Shown here: positions 13,830 through 22,428 of the stretch, one piece after another
Layout of the letters: each line of letters begins with the position of its first letter
Position numbering within the stretch: position 1 is the stretch's first letter
Source: Alistipes sp.
GTDB lineage: Bacteria > Bacteroidota > Bacteroidia > Bacteroidales > Rikenellaceae
NCBI GenBank assembly: GCA_020026435.1
Contig: JAHHQK010000021.1
Coordinates: 1 to 34,859, forward strand
Direction: 5' to 3'
DNA: 34,859 nucleotides
The notes under the pieces: generated by a model
What the model saw: only the letters and a program-made list of their open reading frames with translations
What the model was told of the DNA's origin: nothing
The model's database searches: none
Made by a program: the position numbers and the translations under genes

Positions 13830-15658
13830 AGGTCGCGGTAGGTGGTCTGAAGCATCGTGCGACCCTTGTCGGCCAAACCGGGGGCTGTCTCCTGAAGCAT
13901 CTGGCGGGCTTTGCCGTCCCATACGGCCACGCCCGTGGAGTCGACTACTCCGAAGCCTTCCTCGAAGGCGTAGTAGGCAAAACGGGGTGAGGAGGGCGAG
14001 AAGATGTCCTTGCTATACTCGAAGTCGGAGTGCGGAAGATCCATCTGGGCGAGGACCGAGGCGCAGATGTCGATCTGCGAGAAGTAGTCCTCGATGACCA
14101 TCGGGCGTTCGACGGCTCCGCCCAGCCACAGCATCGGGATGCGGTAGCGCAGCGGCTCGACATAGGTCAGATTCTCGGGGAAGGGGTAGCCGTGGTCGGC
14201 GACCATCACGATGAGCAGGTTATCCCAGGCGGGTGAGGCCTTCAGTTTGTCGAGCATACGGCCCAGGCACTCGTCGGAAAAGGCTGCGGCGTTGAGCATC
14301 TTATGCTGGAATTTCGCGTAGGGAACGTCGTAGGGCGTATGGCTGCTGAGCGTGAGAAAACCCGTGAGGAATTGCTCGCCGCGGGCCGACTGAGCGATGA
14401 TTTGGTCGGCGACATAGTCGCACATCACCTCGTCGTCGAAGCCCCAGTTGGAGGCCGGGCGGTCGAATTTCAGATCCTTCTGCCAGACGAGCTCCTGCCA
14501 GCCCGTGTCGTAGAGGTAGGAGGCTTGATTGGTGAAGTTCAGGTCGCCGCCGTAGTAGAACCTCGTCTTGTAGCCGTTGGCGGAGAGGGTGCGGGCGATG
14601 GAGGGCAGGTTGCGGCTCTTGCCCGGTAGTTTCATGATCGAGACGTTGGTCTGTCCCGGGAAACCGCTCAGAACGGCCACCTCGCCGCGATCCGTGCGGA
14701 AGGAGTTGGCGAAGAAGTTCTCGAACCAGAGACCTTCCTGCTTGTAGCGGTCGAGGTTGGGCATGATGCGTGAGCCCTCGCGGTCGGTATCCATGATCGT
14801 GCGGGCGAAGCTCTCCATGAGGATCACCACCACATTGGGGCGGGTTGTGCGCAGGACCTTATGCGTGGGTTCGGCCGAGGGGCGGTTGCCGCGCAGAGAC
14901 TCGAAGCGGGCGGCGCGTTCCTCCTCGGGGAAGAAGAGGTACATCTTGTCGAATTCCTCGTTGGAACCCAGGGTCGAGAGGAACGAGAAGACGGGATTGG
15001 TGGCGGCGTGGTTCAGAAAGAGGTTTGAGCTGAAATAGACCTTGGAGATATTGGCCACCGAGGCCCCCACGCCTCCGCGGATGGCCAGGAAATCGAGACC
15101 TCCGAGCAGCAGCAGGACGGGAGTCCACAGCAGGGCCTGCCAGCGGATCTGAAGGCGTTGGCTATCGGAGAAACGCACCACAAAGCGACGGTAGCAGACG
15201 ATCATCAGGGCGGTCCAGGCTGCGAAAAAGAGCGTCTGGCGGATGCCCATGGTCCAATCGATGCTGGCCATGGCTGTCGAGGGATCGGTCAGGTACATGA
15301 GGATCGTGGAGTCGATGCGGAAGCCCCAATGTTCGTAGAGCTCGATGTCGACGGCGAAGATCAGGGACGTGATGACGGAGATCAGAGCAAAATAGATGTT
15401 ATGGATCCGGCGTGCAAGGCGTTCGGGGATGCTGACCCACAGCGTGACGAGCGTGACAAGCAACGGTAGTGCCGTGATATAGCCCGCAACCGTGAGGTCG
15501 AGTTTTAGGCCGTGGAGAATGACCCCGAGCCAATTTGCGGGGCAGCTCTCGGCGGCAAGTGTCGAGTAGTAGATCAAAAAAACAGGCTTCTGCAACGCCA
15601 TGAGCAGCAGCGTTGTGAGGTAGGCGGTGAAGATAAAAGCTAATTTTTTACGTATCAT
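13817..15658 (-). CDS. LTA-synthase-like sulfatase-fold membrane protein
   Basis: A 613-residue membrane protein with five hydrophobic helices (about residues 7-29, 57-77, 88-105, 139-157, 175-193) and a large extracytoplasmic sulfatase/alkaline phosphatase-like domain from about 272. Metal-site residues are E282 in VVVILMESF, the nucleophile T322 in FRTDRGE, and the ADHGYPFP motif near residue 495. Gram-positive LtaS polymerises glycerol phosphate onto lipid; Gram-negative relatives move phosphoglycerol or phosphoethanolamine onto surface sugars or lipids, so a similar envelope-decorating transferase is the likely role here. The substrate is unknown. It lies 154 bp after upp, with a terminator-like hairpin between them, so it probably has its own promoter, which I could not identify. 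Confidence 0.9.
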   Translation of the reverse strand: MIRKKLAFIFTAYLTTLLLMALQKPVFLIYYSTLAAESCPANWLGVILHGLKLDLTVAGYITALPLLVTLVTLWVSIPERLARRIHNIYFALISVITSLIFAVDIELYEHWGFRIDSTILMYLTDPSTAMASIDWTMGIRQTLFFAAWTALMIVCYRRFVVRFSDSQRLQIRWQALLWTPVLLLLGGLDFLAIRGGVGASVANISKVYFSSNLFLNHAATNPVFSFLSTLGSNEEFDKMYLFFPEEERAARFESLRGNRPSAEPTHKVLRTTRPNVVVILMESFARTIMDTDREGSRIMPNLDRYKQEGLWFENFFANSFRTDRGEVAVLSGFPGQTNVSIMKLPGKSRNLPSIARTLSANGYKTRFYYGGDLNFTNQASYLYDTGWQELVWQKDLKFDRPASNWGFDDEVMCDYVADQIIAQSARGEQFLTGFLTLSSHTPYDVPYAKFQHKMLNAAAFSDECLGRMLDKLKASPAWDNLLIVMVADHGYPFPENLTYVEPLRYRIPMLWLGGAVERPMVIEDYFSQIDICASVLAQMDLPHSDFEYSKDIFSPSSPRFAYYAFEEGFGVVDSTGVAVWDGKARQMLQETAPGLADKGRTMLQTTYRDLSRR

Positions 15659-15715
15659 CTCTCTGTGTTTTTTTGAAGAATCTCCCCCTTCATGGGGAAA
15701 TCCTTGCTTGGAATG

Positions 15716-15762
15716 AAAAACACCCCACTGCTTCGACCCTGTGGAAGGATCGAGGCACGGGG
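15716..15762 (-). terminator. Probable terminator of upp
   Basis: On the minus strand an imperfect stem (CCCC-TGC-TCGA-CC against GG-TCGA-GCA-GGGG, 15762-15723) is followed by TGTTTTT (T run complementary to 15716-15720). Confidence 0.6.
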
Positions 15763-15812
15763 CGGTTTCTGTAACTTTTTTGGGGTCGGGTGGCGGACTG
15801 TTCCCTTATGGA

Positions 15813-16469
15813 TCAGATCTTCTCGCCGTAGGCCAGGTCTCCGGCATCGCCGATACCCGGAACGATATACGAACGCGAGGTCAGCTCCTCGTCGACGGCC
15901 GCAACCCATATCGTGGTGGTCTGGTGAGGCATGTGTTTCTGAACGTAGTCGATACCCTGCTCGCTGGCGATGACGGCCGCAACGTGGGTATGCTTGGGCA
16001 TACCGCCGCGCTCGCACAGAGCCTCATAGGCCAGCACCAGCGACGAACCCGTGGCCAGCATGGGATCGACCAGAAGAAGGGTCTTGCCCTCCAGATTGCC
16101 GCACGAGATGTACTCGACCTTCACCGTGAAGCTGCCGTCCTTCTTGCTCTTGCGGTAGGCCGAAACAAAGGCGTTACCCGCGTCGTCGAAGTAGTTCAGA
16201 AAGCCCTGGTGGAAGGGAAGACCCGCACGGAGGATGGTGGCTACGACCAGTTCATCGTTGATCTCCTGAACCAACGCCTCGCCCAGAGGGGTCTCGACCA
16301 CGTGCTCCTCATAGGAGAAAACCTTGGAGATCTCGTAGGCCGTGATTTCGCCGATGCGCTCCAGGTTGCGGCGGAAGCGCATGGAATCCTTCTGGATCTG
16401 CTTGTCGCGGATCTGGCGGATGAATTTGTTCAATACCGTGTTCTGTTTATTCAGAATGTTTATGGTCAT
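15813..16469 (-). CDS. upp: Uracil phosphoribosyltransferase
   Basis: Pyrimidine salvage enzyme converting uracil and PRPP to UMP. The 218 residues show the PRPP-binding loop VDPMLATGSS at 134-143, the substrate region ILRAGLPFHQGF (79-90), and the uracil-recognition end PGIGDAGDLAYG. The start is ATG 16469 (MTINILNKQ); the frame runs on upstream only as a shadow of hflX. It follows hflX by 19 bp and is probably co-transcribed with it. Relative to the E. coli enzyme it carries small insertions, as seen in other Bacteroidota copies. Confidence 0.93.
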   Translation of the reverse strand: MTINILNKQNTVLNKFIRQIRDKQIQKDSMRFRRNLERIGEITAYEISKVFSYEEHVVETPLGEALVQEINDELVVATILRAGLPFHQGFLNYFDDAGNAFVSAYRKSKKDGSFTVKVEYISCGNLEGKTLLLVDPMLATGSSLVLAYEALCERGGMPKHTHVAAVIASEQGIDYVQKHMPHQTTTIWVAAVDEELTSRSYIVPGIGDAGDLAYGEKI

Positions 16470-16488
16470 GACATCAAGTGTTTGGTAA

Positions 16489-17706
16489 TCAATACAGGAA
16501 ATTGTTGAACGGGTAGCGTCCGGCGTGGATCTCGCGGACCATGCCGTAGAGGTCCGAGCGGAACTTCTCGATATTGGTCTTCTCGCGCGCCGACAGGAAG
16601 ATGCACGGCGTGCCACCCTTGGCAAACCACATCTGTTTGAGATCGTCCAGCGAACGGTTCTCCTTGGTCGCGGGGGTTAGATCGTCCTCGTCCTTCTTGA
16701 TGTAGGTGTAGGCGTCGACCTTGTTGAAGACCAGGTAGACGGGTTTGTCGCCTGCCCCGATCTCCTGGAGCGTCTGTTTCACCACGTCGATCTGATCCTC
16801 GAACTGCGGGTGTGAAATATCCACGACATGGATCAGAAGATCGGCCTCGCGGACCTCGTCGAGCGTCGATTTGAACGATTCGATCAGCTCCGTGGGGAGT
16901 TTGCGGATGAAGCCCACCGTGTCGGACATCAGGAACGGGAGGTTGTCGAAAACAACCTTGCGGACGGTCGTGTCGAGGGTGGCGAAGAGTTTGTTCTCGG
17001 CAAAGACCTCACTCTTGGAGATGAGGTTCATCAGCGTCGACTTGCCGACGTTGGTATAGCCCACAAGGGCCACACGCACCAGCTGTCCGCGGTTTGAACG
17101 CTGGACGGCCATCTGGCGGTCGATCTTCTGGAGATCCTCCTTGAGCTTCGAGATACGGTTGCGGATGATACGGCGGTCGGTCTCGATCTCGCGCTCTCCG
17201 GCTCCGCCACGGGTACCCGTGCCGCCTCGCTGACGTTCGAGGTGGGTCCACAGACCCGACAGACGCGGCAGCATATACTCGTAGTTAGCCAGTTGGACCT
17301 GGGTCTTGGCGTAGGCCGTGCGGGCTCTCGAAAGGAAGATGTCGAGGATCAGACGGGTGCGGTCCAGGATACGGCACGGCATCGTCTGCTCGATATTGCG
17401 CGTCTGGGAGGGGCTCAGCTCGTCGTCGAAGATGGCCACGTCGATCTCCTGCTCCTCGCACCAGCGGGCGATCTCCTCCAGTTTGCCCGGACCTACATAG
17501 ATGCGCGACGAGGGCTGGGGAAGACGCTGCGTGAAGCGTTTCACCGTAGTGATTCCCGCCGTCTCGGCCAGGAATTCCAGCTCGTCGAGATATTCTCCGA
17601 TCTGTTTCGGATCGTCTTTGTCGCGAATGACCGACACCAGGACGGCCCGTTCCTCAAGGACGGTCGCGGCGGTATCGACGGTTTTGTTCTTGCTGTTGTT
17701 ATCCAC
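16489..17706 (-). CDS. hflX: Ribosome-associated GTPase HflX
   Basis: GTPase that binds the 50S subunit and can split stalled or hibernating ribosomes under stress. The N-terminal HflX domain (about residues 20-150) has VGPGKLEEI and FDDELSPSQTRNIE, followed by the Gly-rich linker QRGGTGTRGGAGE, a coiled-coil, and the G domain with G1 GYTNVGKST (216-224), G3 DTVGF (262-266) and G4 NKVD (328-331). Length from a GTG at 17706 is 405 residues, normal for the family. There is no in-frame ATG near the expected start; the open frame extends to a TTG at 17808, but that codon lies within the terminator hairpin of the tonB-like gene, so GTG 17706 is preferred, with some uncertainty. upp follows 19 bp downstream. 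Confidence 0.92.
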   Translation of the reverse strand: MDNNSKNKTVDTAATVLEERAVLVSVIRDKDDPKQIGEYLDELEFLAETAGITTVKRFTQRLPQPSSRIYVGPGKLEEIARWCEEQEIDVAIFDDELSPSQTRNIEQTMPCRILDRTRLILDIFLSRARTAYAKTQVQLANYEYMLPRLSGLWTHLERQRGGTGTRGGAGEREIETDRRIIRNRISKLKEDLQKIDRQMAVQRSNRGQLVRVALVGYTNVGKSTLMNLISKSEVFAENKLFATLDTTVRKVVFDNLPFLMSDTVGFIRKLPTELIESFKSTLDEVREADLLIHVVDISHPQFEDQIDVVKQTLQEIGAGDKPVYLVFNKVDAYTYIKKDEDDLTPATKENRSLDDLKQMWFAKGGTPCIFLSAREKTNIEKFRSDLYGMVREIHAGRYPFNNFLY

Positions 17707-17789
17707 TGATTTATAATCTGTTTTGGTGTTGCTTGACACGCTTCGGCCCGATCTCCAAAAAGCGGGCTGGAGGGGAAGGTGTCGTGTAC

Positions 17790-17824
17790 AAAGAAGGGTA
17801 TCTTCCAAAAAGCAAGATACCCTT
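17790..17824 (-). terminator. Terminator after the tonB-like gene
   Basis: A perfect 11-bp stem AAGGGTATCTT/AAGATACCCTT (17794-17804 with 17814-17824) and a 9-nt loop lie 22 bp beyond the tonB-like stop. The minus-strand tail CTTTG is only weakly T-rich. Confidence 0.6.
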
Positions 17825-17845
17825 TATAAACATAACGTGATGTCG

Positions 17846-18529
17846 TTAGTTCTGTACGCGGAAATCTACCGGCAACGTGTATTTTACACGGACAGTCTGG
17901 TTACGCTGCTTACCGGGCGACCATTTCGGCGACTGCTTCAGCACGCGGATGGCCTCCTCAGACAACGAACGGTCGGGAGTCTGAAGTACCTGGACATTCG
18001 TCAAGCGACCGTCTTTCTCGATCACGAACGACAGTACCACGCGACCCTGGATACCATTCTCCAAGGCGATCTGCGGGAAGATGAGTTGCTTCTGAACCCA
18101 GTTGCGGAAAGCGTTAAGGTCACCGCCCTGGAACGAAGGCATGGTCTCGGCGATCAAGAACGGCTGGTCGTCCTCGATGGTCTCCTCGACAACGGCTACC
18201 TCCTGGACAATCTCCGTGTCCTCATCGAAATCGGCAAAGTCGACATCGGTCGTGATCTTCGTCTCGTTGGTCACCACCTGCAACAGGTCGGTCACAACCT
18301 TCACGGATACCTTCTTGGGAGGCTCGGGCGGTTTCTGATCCTGACGCGTGATCTCGGTCATCTGCTCCTCGACCGGACCGTAGTTCATGTCGATCTTCTC
18401 AATACGATGCTCTTTCGGTGTGTAGTTGAAGGCTACGATAACAAGACCGAGCGCTATCACCAAACCGATCTCAAGCAAAAGACCTCGTTTGTTCTGAAGG
18501 TCTGCTTTAGGCGATTTTTTGATTTCCAT
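17846..18529 (-). CDS. TonB-family energy transducer
   Basis: Transfers proton-motive force from an ExbB/ExbD motor to outer-membrane receptors. The 227 residues comprise a cytoplasmic stub, one membrane anchor (about 17-34), a periplasmic linker with QKPPEPPKK and a very acidic stretch (about 94-121), and the TonB C-terminal domain (about 140-227) with the strand GRVVLSFVIEKDGRLTNV, the ALENGIQG turn and EEAIRVLKQSPKWSPGK. Bacteroidota have many TonB paralogues, and no exbB or exbD is close by, so the receptor partner is unknown. It is transcribed alone, divergent from rlmN, from a TATATTTG promoter. Confidence 0.92.
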   Translation of the reverse strand: MEIKKSPKADLQNKRGLLLEIGLVIALGLVIVAFNYTPKEHRIEKIDMNYGPVEEQMTEITRQDQKPPEPPKKVSVKVVTDLLQVVTNETKITTDVDFADFDEDTEIVQEVAVVEETIEDDQPFLIAETMPSFQGGDLNAFRNWVQKQLIFPQIALENGIQGRVVLSFVIEKDGRLTNVQVLQTPDRSLSEEAIRVLKQSPKWSPGKQRNQTVRVKYTLPVDFRVQN

Positions 18530-18589
18530 CTATTATCTTTTTTAAATTTGTTCTACTCCCTGTGGGCGATATAGATACGCTATTCACCA

Positions 18590-18597
18590 CAAATATA
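18590..18597 (-). promoter_or_regulatory. Promoter -7 element of the tonB-like gene
   Basis: Minus-strand TATATTTG (18597-18590) matches TAnnTTTG exactly, about 60 bp before the start codon. No clear -33 TTTG. Confidence 0.5.
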
Positions 18598-18650
18598 TGG
18601 ATAAAATTCCAAAAATGAACGATCTCGCGGGAAAATCTTTATTTTTTATC

Positions 18651-18658
18651 TACTTTTG
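18651..18658 (+). promoter_or_regulatory. Promoter -7 element of rlmN
   Basis: TACTTTTG matches TAnnTTTG exactly and ends 20 bp before the rlmN ATG, diverging from the tonB-like promoter. Confidence 0.5.
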
Positions 18659-18678
18659 TATCAAAATTATGGATCACA

Positions 18679-19728
18679 ATGGGTCAAACTGGACTTAAAG
18701 AGAGATTATATGGCAAAAATCCGGCGGAACTGGCCGCTGTTTGTGCCGATTTGGGGATGCCCCGATTTGCCGCAAAGCAGTTGGCCGAGTGGCTCTACAA
18801 GAGGCACACGGAGAATCCGCAGCTGATGACCAATATCGCCACAAAGTTCAGGGGTGCCCTCTCTGAAAAATTCGGGGAGGCACTCTCCCGTCCGATACGG
18901 TGTTCGGTGTCGGCCGACGGTACGAAAAAGTATCTGTTCAAGACCTTGGGCGGGGCCTACATCGAGTCGGCGTACATCCCCGACGGTGACCGCGCAACGC
19001 TCTGTGTATCATCACAGGCCGGATGTAGAATGGGCTGCCGCTTCTGCGCAACGGGACGGCAGGGACTGCAGCATTCGCTGTCGGCGGCCGAGATCCTCAA
19101 TCAGATCGTATCCCTGCCCGAGCGCGAGAAGCTCACCAATGTGGTATTCATGGGTATGGGCGAGCCGCTCGACAACCTCGACGAGGTGTTGCGTGCCCTG
19201 GAGATCCTCACCGAAGAGTGGGGATTCGGCTGGTCGCCGACGAGGATCACCGTATCGACGGCCGGAGTAGCATCCAATCTGGTGCGGTTCCTTGAGCAGA
19301 CGAAGGTCCATCTGGCGGTGAGTCTCCACAATCCCTTCCCCGAGGAGCGGCGGGAGATCATGCCCATCGAGAAGGCCTGGTCGATCGTCGAGGTGGCCGA
19401 CATCCTGCGCAAGTATGATTTCACGCATCAGAGGAGGGTATCGTTCGAATACATCGTTCTGGAGGGAATGAACGATTCGCCGAGGCACATCAAGGAGCTG
19501 TGTCGTCTGCTGGACGGGATCAAGTGTCGCATAAACCTCATCCGTTTCCACAAGATCCCCGGATCGCCCTACTTCTCGCCTGATCAGGAGCGGATGATCC
19601 GTTTCAGAGATTCGCTGACGGCCAAGGGAATACAGACCACGATCCGCGCTTCGAGAGGCGAGGATATTCAGGCGGCCTGCGGTTTGTTGTCGACCGAGGA
19701 AGAGGCCTCGGCCAAGGAAAGGGAATAA
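18679..19728 (+). CDS. rlmN: 23S rRNA/tRNA adenine C2-methyltransferase
   Basis: Radical SAM enzyme that methylates C2 of A2503 in 23S rRNA and A37 of some tRNAs. The 349 residues carry the [4Fe-4S] cysteines C116, C120 and C123 (GCRMGCRFCATG). C109 and the methyl-carrying C334 (near GEDIQAACG) match the positions of E. coli C118 and C355. SAM-binding motifs VVFMGMGEPL and TVSTAG are present. The start ATG 18679 agrees with family alignments. It is a single-gene unit with its own promoter and a strong shared terminator. Confidence 0.95.
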   Translation: MGQTGLKERLYGKNPAELAAVCADLGMPRFAAKQLAEWLYKRHTENPQLMTNIATKFRGALSEKFGEALSRPIRCSVSADGTKKYLFKTLGGAYIESAYIPDGDRATLCVSSQAGCRMGCRFCATGRQGLQHSLSAAEILNQIVSLPEREKLTNVVFMGMGEPLDNLDEVLRALEILTEEWGFGWSPTRITVSTAGVASNLVRFLEQTKVHLAVSLHNPFPEERREIMPIEKAWSIVEVADILRKYDFTHQRRVSFEYIVLEGMNDSPRHIKELCRLLDGIKCRINLIRFHKIPGSPYFSPDQERMIRFRDSLTAKGIQTTIRASRGEDIQAACGLLSTEEEASAKERE

Positions 19729-19755
19729 GCAAGCACCTTATTTATATAGGCGCAC

Positions 19756-19793
19756 AAAAAAAGACGTCGGAATGTAATCCGACGTCTTTTTTT
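19756..19793. terminator. Bidirectional terminator between rlmN and the YeiH-type gene
   Basis: A 16-bp perfect stem (19756-19771 with 19778-19793, core GACGTCGGA/TCCGACGTC) with A and T runs at its ends, placed between two convergent genes. Confidence 0.92.
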
Positions 19794-19813
19794 ATCCGTA
19801 TTCCGGTGCGGGA

Positions 19814-21100
19814 TTAGTTCCACAGGGGTTTGAGCAGTCCGAAGAGCAGGCAGGAGATGATCAGCGTGAAGATCACGTTGAAGGTCTGGCCCACAAGGAA
19901 CGATTTGAGCAGGTTGCGGTTCTCCCTGGAGACGATTTCCTTGAGGCGCGTGTCCAGTCCGATGCAGACGAAGGCCAGCGAGAAGAAGAGCGTCGAGAAC
20001 ATCTTGGCAACACCCGGTTCGATGAGCTTGCCGGAGGCATTGACCGTGAAGTGGCCGCTGTTGAGCAGCAGGCTGAACACCAGCGACGCTCCGACGAAGC
20101 CGATGATGAACTTCGGGAACTTCTCCCACACGATGCCCAGCGACGGGGCCTGGGTCTTGTTGCCCTCGCCGCGCGTCGAGAGGTAGAGGGCGATGAAGAA
20201 GGCCACGAATCCGATCAGGACGTTCTGCGTACCCTTGATGATCATGGCGTGGCTGTTGGCCACCTCGCCCGAGATCATGCTCGATGCGGCGACTCCCGAC
20301 GTGGTGTCGATCGTACCTCCGATCCAGGCACCCGTAACCTCGGCAACGGTCTGGGGATCATCGAACAGGAGCGGGAGAACCGTATTGGCGAGCCACGGCA
20401 TGAGGTAGATCATCGGAACCACCGTGATGAGGATCAGCGACACGATATAGGGCAGTTTGGGGCTATTGCCTCCCGTGGCGCGGGCGGCGGTGATGGCGGC
20501 CGAAACACCGCAGATCGACATACCGCTCGACATGATCATCGCCGATTCGCGGTCAACGCCCGAGCGGCGCGAGAACCAGTAGGCGAAGAACCATACGACG
20601 GCAACGACCAGGCAGGCCTGGAAAAGTCCGAAAATACCCGATTTCATCACGTCGTTGATCATGATCGTGGCTCCCAGGCAGACCACTCCGATCTTGATGA
20701 AAAATTCGCCCTGGATGGCGGGTTTCATCCAATCGGGCACATGCCAGGCATTGCGCACGATCAGTCCGAAAAGCACCGAGAAGAACACCGACTCGAAGCC
20801 GTAGTATTTCACCACGTTGATCGTGGCCACCATCTGGGCCAGGAGCGACAGGGCGAAGATGAACACCAGCGAAAGGAACAGTCCTTTGATCGGGCGGCGC
20901 AGGAGCCACATACCGGCGTAGAGAATGACAAAAACAACGGCAAAAAGCTGGAGAATGCCGTACCAGGCAACCTCTCCCACGAGGGTCGAGGGTACTTTGG
21001 GGATTTGGGCGGGAACGGTGGCCGCAAGGATCAGAAGTGGTATGGCGACCCAGACCGTAACCCAGTCCTCAGTGCGCAGTTTTTCGATGAAATTTTTCAT
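19814..21100 (-). CDS. YeiH-family putative sulfate/sulfonate exporter
   Basis: Inner-membrane transporter of the YeiH family (PF03601), members of which are named putative sulfate exporters mostly by prediction. The 428 residues contain about eleven hydrophobic helices. Conserved loops include KIGVVCLGATIMINDVMKSG, ESAMIMSSGMSICGVSAAI (a Cys/Ser-rich re-entrant-like segment), GAWIGGTIDTTSGV and AFVCIGLDTRLKEI. The start at ATG 21100 (MKNFIEKL) fits homologues; an in-frame ATG at 21148, directly after the porin stop, would add 16 residues. Either way the gene follows the porin immediately and appears co-transcribed, so the substrate probably crosses the outer membrane through that porin. Direction of transport is not known. 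Confidence 0.88.
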   Translation of the reverse strand: MKNFIEKLRTEDWVTVWVAIPLLILAATVPAQIPKVPSTLVGEVAWYGILQLFAVVFVILYAGMWLLRRPIKGLFLSLVFIFALSLLAQMVATINVVKYYGFESVFFSVLFGLIVRNAWHVPDWMKPAIQGEFFIKIGVVCLGATIMINDVMKSGIFGLFQACLVVAVVWFFAYWFSRRSGVDRESAMIMSSGMSICGVSAAITAARATGGNSPKLPYIVSLILITVVPMIYLMPWLANTVLPLLFDDPQTVAEVTGAWIGGTIDTTSGVAASSMISGEVANSHAMIIKGTQNVLIGFVAFFIALYLSTRGEGNKTQAPSLGIVWEKFPKFIIGFVGASLVFSLLLNSGHFTVNASGKLIEPGVAKMFSTLFFSLAFVCIGLDTRLKEIVSRENRNLLKSFLVGQTFNVIFTLIISCLLFGLLKPLWN

Positions 21101-21148
21101 TGGAGTCTGTTGTTTTGTTTGAATATCAGGCTTCAAGGGGTTTGACAT

Positions 21149-22237
21149 TTAGAACATGGCGGTCAGCATCATGCCGATCACGTTGTGGTTGGATTGGTCG
21201 TGGGCCGAGAAATCCTCGTAGGTGTAGTTGAGCTGGCAGTTGAAGTTCTTGACGGGGTACCACATCAAGCTGGCCGAGTAGTTGGTCTGGCGCGAAAGGC
21301 TCGTCGTGGCATCGAGCAGGAAGGTGTCATAGCGACCCGAAACCAGGAGTTTCTTTGTCACGAAGTAGCCGCCCGACACGTACCAGCTGCTGCTGTAAAG
21401 GTCGCCCGTCCAGCCGCCGATCCACTCGCCGCGGACACGCACGCGCTCCGAATCGTAGAACATACCGCCGCTATAACGCTTGCGCAGCAGGTATTTGTCG
21501 CCGTATTCGCCCCAGTGGCACGATCCCGAGATCTGGAGTCCCTTGACGGGGATGAACGTCAGGCGGGCTACGACGTCCTTGCTGGAGTTGTGGTCCTTGA
21601 TCGAGATGCCCTCGCCGTTGAACACACCGAAATTATAGTTGATGACGCTGAAGCCGTCCTTTTCCCAGAAACCGCCATAAACCTGCGCTCCGAGGTCGCG
21701 GCCCGTGGCCTTCATGCCGCAGAGGTCGTTGCCTCCGAGCAGTTTGCTCGTACCCATGGGGCTCTCGATGAACTCATAGGTGGGAGGCGGGCAGTTGGTG
21801 TTCATCAGCGAGAACGGGATTTTGAACATACCGACCTGGAAGTTCAGTCCGTTGAGCGGACGGTACTTGATAAAGGCGTCGCGGACCTGCATGGAGGCGA
21901 ATTCCAGCTGCAGTTTATAGTCCAGCCTGGAGGTGATGTCACCCGAAAGGCTCAGGCGGGCACGTTTGAGGAAGAAGTTGGTGGTCACATCCTCGCGCCA
22001 GTCGAAGCCGACCTGGATATAGGCCGACAGTTTGGGCAGTTTGCTCAGTACCTTATCCCATTTTGTGGATTTCTTTTTCTGTTCGTTCAGTTCGTATTTG
22101 AGCGACTCGATTTCGGACGAGAGTTCCTGGATGGTAGGCTCGCCGGCGGTGGTGGCCTGAGGGGTGGCGCTATCTACGTTTTGTGCCTGGACGGCAAGGA
22201 AGCCGCAGGAGAGCAAAAGTGTAAGGATGAATTTCAT
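21149..22237 (-). CDS. OprO/OprP-like outer-membrane porin
   Basis: Outer-membrane channel of the phosphate-selective porin O/P family, 362 residues. A signal peptide (residues 1-19, ending AVQAQ) leads to a short linker and a coiled coil (about 37-60, ELSSEIESLKYELNEQKKK), which likely drives trimer formation or periplasmic contact as in related porins. The rest is a beta barrel of about 16 strands with alternating aromatic residues, for example RLDYKLQLEFA and FQVGMFKIPF, and a final Phe typical for outer-membrane insertion. Anion preference is known for the family but not provable here. It lies directly upstream of the YeiH-type gene and has a good promoter. Confidence 0.88.
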   Translation of the reverse strand: MKFILTLLLSCGFLAVQAQNVDSATPQATTAGEPTIQELSSEIESLKYELNEQKKKSTKWDKVLSKLPKLSAYIQVGFDWREDVTTNFFLKRARLSLSGDITSRLDYKLQLEFASMQVRDAFIKYRPLNGLNFQVGMFKIPFSLMNTNCPPPTYEFIESPMGTSKLLGGNDLCGMKATGRDLGAQVYGGFWEKDGFSVINYNFGVFNGEGISIKDHNSSKDVVARLTFIPVKGLQISGSCHWGEYGDKYLLRKRYSGGMFYDSERVRVRGEWIGGWTGDLYSSSWYVSGGYFVTKKLLVSGRYDTFLLDATTSLSRQTNYSASLMWYPVKNFNCQLNYTYEDFSAHDQSNHNVIGMMLTAMF

Positions 22238-22277
22238 AAATTGTTAAGTATATGTTAAGGGAAAATGTTTCAGGTTG

Positions 22278-22308
22278 CAAAATTAGGGATTATGCAGATG
22301 TGAGTCAA
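22278..22308 (-). promoter_or_regulatory. Promoter of the porin/YeiH unit
   Basis: Minus-strand TAATTTTG (22285-22278) matches TAnnTTTG exactly with ATTG (22308-22305) 19 to 20 bp upstream, one mismatch from the -33 TTTG. Confidence 0.55.
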
Positions 22309-22371
22309 TAGGTGTAAACACGTATAAAAAGGGGGATTTAGATCCGAATAACGACAAAAAAGTGCAAAAAC

Positions 22372-22405
22372 AAAAAAGGTTCTCTTTTATCAAAAAGAGA
22401 ACCTT
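22372..22405 (-). terminator. Terminator of prmA-recO
   Basis: A perfect 13-bp stem (22376-22388 with 22393-22405, core AAGGTTCTC) with a 4-nt loop is followed on the minus strand by a run of T; it starts about 24 bp after the recO stop. Confidence 0.92.
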
Positions 22406-22428
22406 GAATTCGAGAAGAGGTGGAATAC

